A stretch of 64,000 nucleotides of DNA, taken from positions 1 to 64,000 of the forward strand of contig NTMA01000104.1 in the NCBI GenBank assembly GCA_002917075.1. Reading direction: 5' to 3'. The stretch comes from Hawksworthiomyces lignivorus. Its lineage: Eukaryota; Ascomycota; Sordariomycetes; Ophiostomatales; Ophiostomataceae. The notes beneath the pieces are model-generated. The model did no database searches. It was not told where the DNA came from and saw only the letters and a program-made list of their open reading frames with translations. Position numbers and translations under genes: made by a program. Shown piece by piece: positions 24,661 through 38,500 of this stretch. Each line of letters starts with the position of its first letter. Position 1 is the first letter of the stretch.

Positions 24661-25619
24661 TTCTTTTTTTTTTGTGCAGTTTCGATAGACACCATGTACC
24701 ACAACCTTGTATACCCATTTTGTAACCTTGTAGAATCTCGCTTTATGCGCTGTATAGACACAATCTGACCACCTCGCTCCAAAAACCATGCTTGCCTTTT
24801 GTGCTGCGTAAATGCTGCTAGCATCGTAAGGGTCTTCAGACTACCATCGCCTCTCCTCTATGTGACACCAACGTCTTTCCTTCCCATGTATACATGGAAT
24901 GCCGTCTGCAAATATCGTCCTTCTGCAGCATTCTTCGTCTACATTTATCTATGCTTATTTATTTAGGTTTACATTTGTTGGATCTATAGTGGAACGTTCT
25001 CCTTTTCATTTCTCAGTCTTCTCTAAAAGGATATGCTCTCGTCGGGCTCTTTCCCTCTTCTTTAGCCATGCTTCTTCAGCCTCACAGGCTGTTGAATTTA
25101 ATAGAAGAAACATGCAGCATTACTCTTCTTTTACAAGTAAATTAACAAGATAAGCGTATGGTATTACGGCGTTACCTATATATATGGCTATATTATTGTT
25201 CATGAAAGCCTTCTATTAGAATGACTTAGGAGCGAGCGAACTTGGGTCCATTGACTACTCACTGTATTGACGTACTCAACTCCTGCACCATCAACTGCAG
25301 GGTTTGTAGCGCCTGTTACGCTCTATAGCAGGCCCAAGTCTATGCAATATGTCATTGTCCATGTAGCTGACAAGAAGGAAAGGAAGCCCATGTTTGCAGG
25401 TCTTGTATGCTATACTGTTCCGGATGTAACTGTCGTTCGATGATATAAGGAACGAAAGAACTCTTACCCGGCATTTTTACAAGATACAAGGAAAGAATAG
25501 GCCACTAGGTTAGAGAGAATAGGAGAGGCTAGCGCTACTCCGCCTGTGGCGTGTTTGCATTCGTAACTTCATACCAAGTGCCTTAAAAAAGAATGTCAAA
25601 CCCTTTCGGCTCTCATGGG

Positions 25620-26260
25620 TCAAAAAAATAAGGGAGTGCTTCCATGGCGCTTCTTGCTCAAGCTTCGTTGACCGCGAGCTACGCCAGGCCGATTGTGTAG
25701 CCAATGTCGGTGCTCTGGGATAGCAGCCATGTCCTCAGCCAGCCGCATCTCTTCCTCAGATTTGCTATTGGCGCCGTCATCCAGCTGATAGAGGAAGACG
25801 ACAATCTGGTGGCAGGCAACAGCCAGCAACTTGATGAGACACAGGTAGAATGCTATTGGGCCAACCGCACAGCATTAATATGCCTGGACGGTCTATGAAG
25901 GAGGTTCGAGCATGGGCAGTTCGTTATCTAGATTGGGGCCGCCATAACTGAAGCAAGAGGGAGGGTTCTGCATTCGTGAGACTGGAACTGTAGCGCCATG
26001 ACATCAAACCGATCGTGGGAGGCCTTGAAACAGTCGAGAACATTGGAGCAGAGGTGGACGGCGGTGGTAGGAACGTTGTTGCAATAGTGTAATTGCAGAT
26101 ATGCTTCGTAGAGTGGCAGTCCGTCGATGATCTGAGCGTATGTTATCCCGGAGTCCTGCAAGGCTAAGAGGTTTGGCAGGGCTTTCTGTAGAGCCCCAAA
26201 GTGGTCAGCATCAATATCCTCTAGCGAGATCAAAGTTGGCATCGTCGTCGGAACAGCCAT
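25620..26260 (-). pseudogene. Coding-like remnant, unrecognised fungal protein
   Basis: Two minus-strand pieces look like protein but do not join cleanly. The upstream one begins at ATG 26260 (MAVPTTMPTLISLEDIDADH) and runs 110 codons to a stop at 25928. The downstream one, in the interval 25850-25620, reads FYLCLIKLLAVACHQIVVFL and continues with an acidic helix-like stretch. Stops separate them and I found no donor/acceptor pair that repairs the frame. The composition is more protein-like than its surroundings, which suggests a decayed gene, but the upstream part could also be a small expressed ORF. No function is assigned. Confidence 0.3.
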
Positions 26261-26741
26261 GGGCAGTCAAAGTGCCCTGCGCGCTGACCGCGTGTAAAGA
26301 TGGCACAGCATCAAGAATGAAAAATAGAGACATGGGAAACGGACAGTAAGGAAACGTACCGCATCTTAACCCGTGATTTGCAAGCGTTGACAGCTAATCC
26401 TGCAACAACGATCAGGGCTATTTCGGCCTCTTGAGGCCATTTTTGATGCTGTTAGCCTGTGTGTAGGCGAAATGTTGTGTTTTTGTGGTCTAAAACGCAT
26501 CGACTTCTTGATTGAAAAAGAAAGGTTCAACCTATCAAGATAGGAGTGTGGCAGAGTGCAGACGTGATGAATGGTAACCGGTCGAAGAATCGCGAAATGC
26601 CTCTCGTCAGCTGGTATCTTTTGCTCTTCGTCGTTCGTCCCCGTCTCCATATCCTACGTGCAGACGCAGAAGTACATGAGCTTAGCATCCACTGCTCGTT
26701 TCCGGCGTCGCTCTGCAACATGATGATAGTTTCAGTGTCAG

Positions 26742-27155
26742 CATGACGAGCACCACAAAACCTATCGCGGTCGTATCACTCCCGACCACGACCGCATAGG
26801 CGCCGACAGTCTCTCCACTCCCTCTTAGCCTCACAAACAGTACCGTCCCTGGCATCAACACTGAGGCTACCGTCATCGGCCTCGCATTTCTCGGCACTCT
26901 CACGAACCTGTTCATATCGTAGCGACAGCACCAACGGCGGCTGCAGGAGATAGTGAAGAGCAACCTAGGCCAATTACTGCCAAAACCCGCGTTCACGGTA
27001 GAGTATTTCTCCAAGAGCACAGCCGTCTACCGCTTTATTGTGAAATACTGACGGAAGCATCGCGGCAGGAGTTACCCTGGTACGGACTGTATCAGAAGTT
27101 GAATGATCCGAGAAACCAAGGATACTGTGCTGGAAGCTCGATTCTAAGATCATCA
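26742..27155 (+). pseudogene. Possible degenerate coding remnant with several in-frame stops
   Basis: From ATG 26742 one frame keeps coding-like composition (MTSTTKPIAVVSLPTTTA, later RQHQRRLQEIVKSNLGQLLP) for roughly 135 codons. It is interrupted by TAG, TAG, TGA, TGA and TAA. Such stops could arise from C-to-T changes at CAG, CGA or TGG codons, as repeat-induced mutation would give, but without an intact copy this is inference. The opposite strand has an uninterrupted 112-codon frame over the same interval, so the direction is uncertain. Confidence 0.2.
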
Positions 27156-30100
27156 CGATCTCTGCCATAGTCTAAATCGTCTTATGGAACTTGACAGAAG
27201 GAAAGGTAACAGACTAGGGTAATAAGAGTTCGGGGGACACAGAGAAACTAAAGTCAACCTTTTATCCCTTTGAATAAGTGAAAGCCCTGGTTGCAGCTCG
27301 TATCATATCTACAGATAGTCTCTGTTATTTCATATTTGATCGCATTATGATAGTATTTTTGACCATTATATGGTTTACTTCGACAGCAGTAATAGATTGT
27401 GAAAATCACAGCTCATAATTTTGTTCAGATATATCTGCACGACGGTGACATGAGTGCAGTGCATGCTAATCATGCTCTGCTGACAACCTAGGATCTCGGT
27501 AAAATGCGTGATCGTTTGAAGGTTGATTGCTTCTTCGTAGCTAACTACCTATCTTGTTATTCGTTGGGAAATCTGCTTTGAAAGCTACACTAAGGAATGC
27601 AATTAAGATATTGACTGCAAGAAAGCTGCAAAGTTGGTAGTAAACTTCTCATGGCATCTTGACTATGGGATTGGAAAACGAACCTACGGCATAAAAAGTA
27701 AAAAAAAGGTAGTATAATAAAATTCAGTTTGCTTCATAGACAGACACCAACGGCAGCAGTCCGCACAATATGTACAAATATAGCCCTGAAATCTTTCTAA
27801 AAATCCTACCTTGGTTTCCTACGATTCTAACATGAAGAGCGGTGTATTAGTTCAAGGTACCGGTCTTATTAACACAGCTTCATATATGAATGCTATGAGA
27901 TCCCTATATCTCTGCTACTCATTATCATCCTTTTCATCCTCTGTTTCCTGAACTACCCTCGTCTATCATTCTTCTTTTCCTCTTTCAAAATGGACTTTAG
28001 CTTGTTTCCTAGTTCTTAAAATACTACTAACAGACGACTTGCTCACCGACTTCCTTCCCATACAAAGTCAACTGGATCCTAGTTTACGAATATGACGTTG
28101 GCGTGGTGACCCTAAATAGCAACCTCGTAGCAAAGACTAGGCGTATGTAGCCCATACCTTGACATTGAAGTCTTCTCTCGCATGCGGAATTTTAAATTCT
28201 GTCCTTCCTTAGATAGGCCTTCAGTTCGTTTCCCTCTACAGTTTTCAATCAAATTAAATAATGTGCCCCCAATAGTCTTCTGAAGCCAATATTCCAATGT
28301 AACCAACTTAAAGTCAAAGGTAGGCCAGGCGGCCCCTTCATCGTACCGAGGCTAGTCGACTCTTGGGTCAACCTGAACAGCCAGGCTCAGCTGTAGTTAC
28401 CTAGAAGATACCACGCTTTCGCTCTGAGCGTGAGCAAACAAGTACGCCAAAGATACGACAAATGCATGTTCTCAGTCGTATACTCGATTTGGAAAGCAAC
28501 ACCGCACACCATTTCAGAGCGTGGCCAGCCCCTTTTCGGGCCTTCTCATTTTCTTGATTCTTATGTCTTGTTTCACCTCTGTCCCCCATTGTCCCCAATC
28601 GCTTCATTACGCTCTGTATCACTCTCTTCTAGTCAGGTAATTGCTCCTGTATCCTATCAAAGTCTGACAACTCATGCAGAGTAAAACTTGCATGTCTTTG
28701 ATTGGAAAATGCCCACGGGCCTAGGTGCCAGCGGTGTACGTCACAGACCCTGAAGATCTACCTCGTATTGTCGAGAATCTACTCTCAGGCACAAGCTCTG
28801 CGTTGAATAGAGGTTGGCGGCCAGAATTGAAATAAAACAGATCAGTTATGTATGGCCTAGCCAGCCGGAGGCCCAGCCGGCAATGCATGGAGGGTGGATT
28901 CCATCGCGGCGAATAGCAAAAAGAAATGAAAGATACTATCCTTCTCACCGAAATAGTAGAATGCAGCGGAATTGTGGCTGCAAGGGCATTTGAGACCTTT
29001 TCTCAGGTCAAAATTATCCCAGAGAGAAAGTACAGAGAGTTCCTGTTCGTAGTTCCACCAACTGACAATGCTACTGGAGAAATCTATTCCTTTAATCTCA
29101 AGTCTGATACGTATGCATATGCTTAAGGCCACCCCAACGGTATTTCCACTGCTCATCAGCAACATCATCACTGATATCTAGGAGCTATTTTGGCGAGCCT
29201 AATCTGACTCCGAACTTCTGGCCGAAGCAATTTAGTCAAGCAACATGGAAAGCTGCGAAAGCTGCGAGATAGCAAATTGAGTAATATTATAAGCTCTATT
29301 CTCGTCTCTCGGATATTCTTGCCGAAGTCGTAGAAATTAAGTGGGCGTCGAACGCAACCTGAAGTGATCAAAACAAATTTGAAAATGATGCTCAGCTATT
29401 TAGAGACGGCTTCATAACAGAAAAAAATGTGTGTATCGTCTTTCTCTTGATTAATAACTTTGTTCATAATGATGGTTTATACAGTATAGATAGTAGTGGT
29501 TGAGTGTTGCAGAAATCAAATGAGCAGTTAGGAAGGCATATGTGCCGTCTTCGCCCGAAACATTCAAAGTCAGAACAATGACGGACAGCCTTCCAACTGT
29601 TCTAATAATTCTGCTACAGAATCTCATATGTAGACATGATCTTCACTATTCTCATGACTGTATCAGGGCCCATAACCACCATCATCCGTGGGCGTTCATA
29701 TCGCTCATCATGACCCTGGCCCTGTTTTCGTATGCCTCAAACCTTGGATTTTGTTATCGATCTTCTTGCTTTCGAAATGACCTTAAGCCTTACATCTATG
29801 CAAGACCCAGGATGAAGCTAATGGTGCAAAATATTACGCCAAAAAAAATTTCACAGAAAGATGGCACTCTCTTTAGCTGAATGTGAGACCCTCGCCTATC
29901 TTTCCGATTACAACGCTGTCCCTTTGCTTCCAGCAAGACCGCCAAGCGTTACATTGGAAGACTGTCGAGAAGAAAATAAAGCATGGGATCCATGTGTCGA
30001 TGGAACTGGCTAAGAACTTTGCAGAATGTGTTGTACCTTACATTCAGGTCGTGCTCATTTCATTGCACTTTGGGCGGTGAGCAACATTCAGAGGCACTGA

Positions 30101-30263
30101 CACGAACTAGCTGAATGACAGTGGGAAAAGAAATAAAAGATGTACTAATATTTAATGCTGTGGCCGTTGATCGCCCTCGCGCCCCGTCCCGCTTTCTCTA
30201 AGATTACGGAGCCCAGGCTCACAACGTGGCTGTTGGTCTTCTTGTTGTCTGTTGTTATATCTT

Positions 30264-30299
30264 GCTCTGCGACCTCACAAGGCTCTGCGACCTCACAAG
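30264..30299 (+). repeat. Perfect 18-bp tandem duplication
   Basis: The 18-mer GCTCTGCGACCTCACAAG occurs twice with no spacer (30264-30281 and 30282-30299). It lies inside the gene-poor island. Confidence 0.9.
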
Positions 30300-32542
30300 T
30301 TTCGACTGGAATAATTTCGACGCAAGACTCAAGAAGAAAGCTGCTAATAGTCATCCCTAAAATCCCACTTGGCTCGAGAATAACATTCGTTGCCGAGAAA
30401 GTGGAGAGAGCTACTCTGTAAAGCACCAATAGCCAAGGGGGAAAAGCACTAATGTCCTCTGCGCATGAACTAGCCGTAGTTTGCACCGTTTCACACCACT
30501 TGACGAGGTAGAAACACCCCTGTTTTCAGCGATCTGAGTTTGAAAGACATAAGGCTCAAGAAGCAATTAGAGCTGGGCCAAACGCAGCCATGCGTCTTCT
30601 ACATGATGCAGCCACAGGGGAAGAACGCCGGCTAGAATGTACCGCTTCGAATTTCTGAGAAACTTGCAGATGTAGTTCAGCAGCCACGTTCAGATGGACA
30701 TGCATCTAGGTCTGATCGTCGCTGATCATGGTAGCAGTAGGACTGCCGATTCAAGAGATCGGATCGGCGGCAGCCGTATCACAGTTTGTTCTCCGTGGCT
30801 CCGTGAGAAACTCCCGGGTTGTCTCGCAGCTACTGTGATACCACAGATCCATGGGTTTGCTATCCACTTTTTTTTTCAAGACTTATTTTGTCTATGTTTT
30901 CTCTCGTTTTGAAATTTAACATTAATTTAGATACATATACTAATGCTTCAGTCTATGTACCTAATTAGTGAAATGAGCATTCGCCCAACCAATTTATTCC
31001 CCTCATGACATATAAGTTTGGGCTGAACTAAGAAATCACATCTGGGAAACACGCCATGATACTAGAATGTAGGACACGGAACATGTTGGAAAATTCGATA
31101 ATATTCAAACGTAACCCGATAAAAGCAGGCATGCTCAAGTCTTACAATTTGAGCAAGGCAGCTCCCAGGCAATCTTTGCACATTTGAAAAACATACCTAC
31201 TTTGAAGCGACGTTCTGGCCTCTCCGCTGGAGCTGCTTCTTTCAGGAATTTACTTTCTTATGTATCAGCTCATATTCCACGTTTGCTAGATACACAAAAT
31301 TGGCGCTCGTTTTTTCTCTTTGACACTTTGTCATGATTAAACAAAAAAAATCGCGTGAAAGAATATCTCGGAAACGCTGAAGCATTATATATACCATTCC
31401 TGATATGACGGCTACCTGTAATTCTAGCAATTTTGATGCGGTACTGGTAATGCTGTTCCTATTCGCGTAATATTTCACAGAAATATATTGCATATATTGC
31501 ATATATTTAGGTACTTACTTGATTCAATCCGCCAGCCAAAAATAAAACAGAAAATGCGACATCAGCAGCCTTTCGTCGTCTTCCTTTCTTGGCTTATTTG
31601 CTGGTTACGCATCCGTCTTCTCGTTCTGACCAGTGTTCAACTTGCTATGTAGATAAGTCCTGCCTGCAACACAGTTCGAGAATATCTCAGTTCAGTGAAT
31701 GATACTGCATTTCTTCACCATAAAGATACGTATCTACCTCGCGAGTTGAGATAGATCAAAACTCACTTAGCACACTGTTGACATGAGTATCAAAAAGAGG
31801 AGGGGTCAAATCACTCCTTTCTAGATTGCGTTCCTCGTCCCTTGAAAATATAGTACACTTTTCATTCTCAGGCACTGCCGCCAAAAACATTTAGGATAGT
31901 ACAGCTTGCATCAGCTTGGTTGTCGAGGCCTCTCAAAATGTCTTCTAATTCTCTTGTTGCTATCCTCGTTTGTATACCTTTCAACTCTAAGAGCTGTCTC
32001 TCTATTCCAAAACTGTGCCAACTCTTCCTGAGCGTATTTTTATGAGAAAGTACATATAATAGCCACCGGCTGATTTGATTAATAGCAATGCATACTTACG
32101 CGGCACGAAGAGGGAGACAATTTTAGTTGAGTGTGTATCTAAAATTACGCCCACAGAAGGATGAATCGAGATTAATGTTATTTTACCATGGCGCCTATAA
32201 CTAGTTGATAGATGAAAGCTAAGCACCCCATCCCCCAGCGTCCGCTGATAGCACTGCTCTTTAGTCCCGTGGTGAATGAATGAAGTGGTGATGGCAGCAA
32301 AAAGAGAATGGCGCCCAATGTTTCTTACTCATGTGGAATTGTAAATACTTAGTCTGTTTCTATTCTTTTTTTCTTCTCTAGAGAAGGGTTAAAGTACTAC
32401 TCCGCCAAGATTTAACTTAGCTCGAGAATGTTTCCGTGATTTTCTTGCTCTTCTTATTTTTGTTCTCTCTTATCCTCAAAGAGCAACAGCAAGCGCTAGG
32501 AGTCCTACATGAGGAGGATCGTGCCGGGGTGCCACCCTGCTG

Positions 32543-35500
32543 TACTCCGTACTTAGAGGCACTGTGTGCGTCTGCAGTGGGCCTCATCCCAAGTGCCAAA
32601 TTTCCGGGTCATGGGCTTCAATCCGAACCAATTGTGTGCTGTTTGTGTGCATCACTTGGTGGTGGCAATCCTCGTTCCTGGGACCTCGAATTCCGCATCC
32701 ACAAGCCTGTCAGATATTCGGGAGCGGAGAGTGATGGATTTGAGCAAATCATGCATGTCCTCATCCCACGTTATTTTACTTCTTCCTTCCACACCTATTA
32801 AGCAGCGCACTACGATAGGCGCATGGGAAAAGGGGTGACTACGGAGGCAAAGGTGCGCAACGCTATTTTGAAGAAAAGATGCTGGCTTCGGAGCGTTGAT
32901 CGGCAAGGCCGTCGTTCTTGTTTCGTACTCATAACGTAAGGCTTGTGACCTCGGTTTCGAAAGCCAAATCATGATAGTGCACAATACGCGCATTAGCCGA
33001 CGCCATGAGCGAGGTTGGGTAACCCAACATGGGCCACTACTCCGGGCCGATAGTGTGTCGGGAGTGATGTTCTAATCGTTCCGTCTTGTAGGGCTTGAGA
33101 TATACTACCTAATTTTTGAATTAGCGCGTTGCATTGCTTGTATTGCCGTCGGTCTCTGGATCTTAGCAACTGCGCGTGCAGCTAGATGCCGCAAAGAATT
33201 GGCGCATTTGTGACTCGTCTCTCAAACCCTTCAATCCCAATACCGCCATTTTCGTGCTTTTTGGATTTTGATGTTTACGCGTTCTACGGAGTATGTAATG
33301 TACTTTTTGACGCTCGTAGCAAGGTGCGCGAATTGTCTCCACCCCATCTTTTGCTGTCACACTTGCGAACGTTCTCTGACCCCTGTACTGTCGCCCGGTT
33401 CCGCCCTCTGTTTTCAGCTTCAACTCCTTTCGATGGCTATGGTTGCGTCGTGAGTACGACACGCCGTAGGGAGTAGTTGGGTGTCACAATAACGTAATGC
33501 TTGGAAATATGCTTCGTGCTTGCACAGCGTAGTGGTTTCTAAAGATTCTATGGCAACTTTTACCATGGCCGCACGCAAATTGCCTACGCGCAGTCTCTGA
33601 AATAAAAATATGCAGGCAATGGTTTTGTTTTGAAGATAGGCGTATATCAACTATGTACAGACAAAGTCGTAGACCATATACGTACTCAAGCGCTCTGAAG
33701 AGACACAGTGTGCTTCCTACTTGCACTAATATGCCGGAGAGAGAGAAACGCGAAATGTATGGGTGACTTCGAGGGCCATCCTGCTCCAAGTTGATTGGGT
33801 TCCTCTGGTGCGGTTCGCGGCGGAGATGGCGAGCAGGGGGCAGCCGGTAGCTGCGAAAGGTTCCCACCATTTTGCAGCCCAACCCTCCGTTCCCACACGG
33901 TTGCTTGCGATACAGAATAGTACTGTACAAGAGTGTTTACCTTCTGTGTGTTTGAATGGTTTTTGTGTGTATGTGTGTCTGTGTGTTCGTCCTCCATTAG
34001 TATGTACACGTGCACCCATCTGCCCCCTTTTGTCCCATGTTTCTCGTAAACCCGAAAGAGGAAATTCATGTAGAGATCGCCGACGACGAGATGCATAGGC
34101 GCTCATCTCTTCTTGATCTTAAAAGACTTATACGTTCCATTTCCAATTTCTCGAGTCAAAGTCGTACGAAAGATGGCACTGCGTGCCTCTCGTTGCTTCA
34201 TCTCCTTTCTTTTCTTTTTTTGTCCCGGTAACCGTTGTGCCGGTACGAACCTACGGAAGGTTTTCCACATGTGTTCCTATCTTGCTGCGATTCCTTTTCT
34301 TCTTCCCCTGCAACATATTACCACCCTTCAATTTTGCACTGCTTGCGAAGGGGCTCATGCTGCTGAGGTACTCCGTATCGAATGCACGGTATGCATCTGG
34401 GAAGGTGTCACTGTTGGGAGGTGATTTTGTTTTCTGCAGTCGTGGGATTTTTGGATTTTGTCACATCTCACATTTGTAGCGCTCTAGTGCTAAAAAGACG
34501 ACCACCCAATAAAGCTTCAGCTCGGTTTTTCTTTCCAGCAACAGAAAGGCGGGAGCAGTCCGCGGACCTTTAATCTTTTCTGATCACTCCAAGCGAGAAC
34601 GCGAGAGATTGTTTGACGTGGGTGGAGAAATTTAATTGTAGATAAACGAAATGGAAGCAAGGTTCAGCTCCGTACGGGCACCTCCCCTCGGGACTGTCAT
34701 ATTTCCTCGGTCACCTTTTTCTTCCTTTTTTTTAACCCCAATTTGTGGAGCTTTGGTCTAGAGGGCTTGAGCACTTAACGTGGAGATTTCTGCATAGCCT
34801 TGCTCTCTGTCGAGCGAGATATTTTATGCTCACCAATGAGATCCTCAGCCTGTTTCCAAATGTTGTTATCTTGTCCCTTTTCTTATTTTCTGGAAGATCT
34901 TTTCGAGATTCTGGAATTAAACCAAAGAAGTGGGGGGTAGGTTGCAACAATTGGCCCAGTACATACACACGAGTGCTCTCTGGTAACATGCCGGTACTCT
35001 GTTGTGCAACATTTCTTCTCCTACCAACCAAAAGCCCAATCCTCCAGTCTTGTTGCATTTCCCTAGCTCTGCATAATAAGCAGACCGCTAGTCCCTCGCC
35101 CTAAAAGAGATCATACATGGTCATATTCTTGCAATGCAGTCTTTACCAATATACGGAGTAATTAGATTTTCGTCGATTCTGCTTCTGGCAGGCAGATTAA
35201 AGGTTGCTGGTCGCTGATTACTGGTTGCTGGTTGCTTGATTACGCCGTATTTCTCTCACAGCCTCCCTGTTTCGTAATACTCAGCACACTGATGGGACTC
35301 TCGAGAATGCTACATAAAAGGTTTACGATTGTTGCATTTGTACAACAAGCACCCCAGGAAGCTTGGCGGGAAAAAGCCACACCAGCCTACCAGACAAGAA
35401 AGTGTGCTGCTGTTCATCTGCAATACTACCAAGTTCCCTAAATATCGCGGCGGTCTTCTTTTTACCAAAACTTGAGAATAAATAATCTAATTTTAATTCG

Positions 35501-38500
35501 TAAAACTAGCTGCTCAACGAAGTAAACGTCGATGCATATACGAACTTCTGTTTCGGTTTGAAACTGCAGACAGCTCCAAGAGGATAGGAAGCGTGAGACT
35601 CAATCTACCTTCCTATCTAAATCTCCCCCAGGTATGGGCGCAGCACTTGCAAGGGAGGACTCTAAAATTGCCCAAGTGTCTAAGCAGTGGCTCCGGAGAA
35701 AGAGTATTTATTTGCCAAGACAAAGAGCTCGTGACTCATTGTGCAACGCGCACCGTATAAAGAGAATACAAACTACCCATGCCTTTATTATCTCGCTTTA
35801 TATTATATCAGCCTTGTCGTTCCCTGACTATGATCATCTCTTGCTGACAACTAACGGACGCCAACGTCTTTGGAAAACGGTTTCAAAGCATTTTTTTCTT
35901 TTTGCAGTGGATAATCAGGCTCACTAGAGAACTCAAGATACATGCAAAAATTTTAGAACCCCCTTCAAAATGAAGGACGGTGCTATTTTCAAGATATGCA
36001 CTCAGTAACAAGCCTGCTCCGTATACGCAGGGGCAACAGTGATCTCCTGCGCGCCTATTGGACAAGGATGCCCTTGGCTGCACCCCCCACACTAAGGAGC
36101 AGCCCATGTACTGCTGAAAACAATCCCGAAGGTGAAAAGCGTATGTTTTCTTTTTTGTTCTTCTTCAGTTCATCTGCATAATTCACCGCCTGTACTCTGC
36201 AGCTTGCCAGAAATCAAAACACACGACCAATGTGCTTTCTTGTCAAGCAGAGCGTAAGCATAATCCTGACAGATTTTTTTTGATCAGCTCTGGAGACAAG
36301 AGGGATGGAAGAATAAGGCTTAGACGGCGATTACAATGGGCTTGCGAAAAATGCCTTTTCCTTTCTATCTTTGTTTCGAAAGAGAAAGCCACTACGCCTA
36401 GTCCACTTTGTTTCATAAGCAATGAATCCCCATCGTGAAGTTGAAATAGAGATCCTAACACTTAAAACTCGTGTTGTACACGTAGCTGACGAATTAAAAA
36501 CAAAACCTCCAAGGTAGATTACGAAAGTGGCGCCAAAATAGTGGAGGCAAGCAAAGGTGCATTATGTGGTGTAAGTACAACAAAGTCTTGAGAGACGGAC
36601 ATTGTGATGGACAAGTCCAACACTTTAGTTGATGAATATGCAGAGTATGCATGATTGCCGCCTTCATTCAACAAATAGCAGAACCTGGCACAACTTTAAG
36701 GCTAGAGCCATGAACAAAGCAGTCGTACTCCGTATTTGCCAGAAAATTGCGGACATGGCAAGTCGGCATCCTTGCACCCACATGCCCAGGTACATCAGAC
36801 CCAGATCAAAAAAAGCATGTAGTGGAACGGACGGCACGAGGCACCGATAATCACTCATTTTACTCCTCTCCGAAGCTTGGCTTGTTCTAAGCTATTTGTG
36901 GGTTCCTTCGGTATTCTCAGTCTCGATTCACTATACTCTAACTATTTCCAATGCGAGAATCAGAAGCCGCTGAGTCTAATTATGAAAGCAGCCGAAGCCA
37001 ACCAGAGAGACGGTGATAAAAGTAACAAGGGGGAGCTCAACCTGTGGCATTTAGATTCCACTGTAATACGGGTGTCTTACTTTTGGTATGATAGGCGAGC
37101 GAAGTTGATTGTGCAAATGTTACGAAGAAACGCCTCTAAGCAAAATAAGCCAATGATATGCTCCCAAACATAGAACACTACCATCACACGCCCACACGTA
37201 GGCTCGGATAGGGCGCTCAGACGGGTGTGTTTTTAAACTAGGCTTTAAGTCAAGAAGTGGAAAACAGAGGCAAGGCTCCTAATTGATGGAGTCTTTGAAG
37301 ATCTTGCAACAGCTTTTGTGCTTTGCGTCGTAATAAAACAATACTACGGCTTAGGTCAGAACGTTATTGCAGCATTTTTTCTTCTTTATTTTCTTTTATC
37401 TGGATTTCGATCCCGTCCCGCAGCTACACAGCTGTCTTCTAGATTCTTCTTTTTCGGTCCTTGACAGTCAACCAAACCGGAACGGCATATTGTTTACCGC
37501 GACCGGGGGTGTGCGCAAGCTGGGAGACGATCGACGATCATAACAAAAGCAAACTAGCGGTGACGAAAAAGAAAAAAGACCCAAAGAAGAAAAGAAAGTA
37601 GAGGGGGTTGGAAAGGAATGAAGAGCAATTATACGGGGAAATTGAAATGCACAAAATATTGAAAATGTAAAGGAAAATAAAAAAGAGGAAAAAAGAAAGC
37701 AGAGGAGATGAAACGAAGCAAAATAGAGAAACTAGAAACATACGTGCTTGTGTGCTGTGGACAAGGCCAAAGACCCCATATTAAAATGAAGCCAGAGTGA
37801 GAAAGCTTAGGATGTCTTGCTTTTCTGGGTTAGGGAAAGAAGCAGAGCAATAGCAACTTAAAGGTAGCAAAAATACAAAATCCGAAAGAAATCCAGTGGA
37901 AAAAAAGAAACAAGAGGGCGGCAAGGGAGAAGCGAATGTGGAGTTAAGGAAGGGCTGCGACGAGTAGCATAATACCCATGGCGATGGCGACCAGCCGATG
38001 ATGATAATGAGGAGAGGCAGCCTGAGATCTCCCTTTCCGAGACAAAAGGGACTTTGCGTGCTGAATAGCGAGCAAGACAAAAGGGTCCTCGCCTAGGGAG
38101 AACGAAGAACAAAAAAGATCCATAGGCGTTCCCGTGGGCGTTTCCAGAGTAAATTTCAAAGGACGATGGCTGCAAGGGGGGAAATAAGAGAGAGGGCCGG
38201 TGGAGATCGTCCGAGCGAAAGGGCTACGATGGTTGGGGTACTACGGGGAAGGTCGATCTCGACTTCACTAATAATATGAACTACTTTAGTTAGCGTCTGA
38301 GTTGTTTGAAGTGGTTGGGCGACGGAGAGACAGTGGTCGGTATGGTGGAGCTGAGAGAAAGTGATAGATCAGAGCAGGGCAAGTCACGCAAGAAAATGGT
38401 TGCAAGAAAAAGACACTCCTTATATCAAACCTTCGCTTTCTGGCTTAACACAGCGAAGGTTAGAGTCTGGCTAAGACATGCATAGCCGTTTACAGCTGAG

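Noticed and set aside
28926..29126. Short plus-strand ATG frame of 66 codons with protein-like composition
   Set aside because: No family recognised, no splice continuation, and it sits in the decayed island; insufficient to call a gene.
37781..38175. Overlapping minus-strand frames with hydrophobic segments
   Set aside because: Two of the frames checked (37858-38175 and 37944-38159) start from TTG, the composition follows CT-rich DNA, and there is no family resemblance or splice structure.
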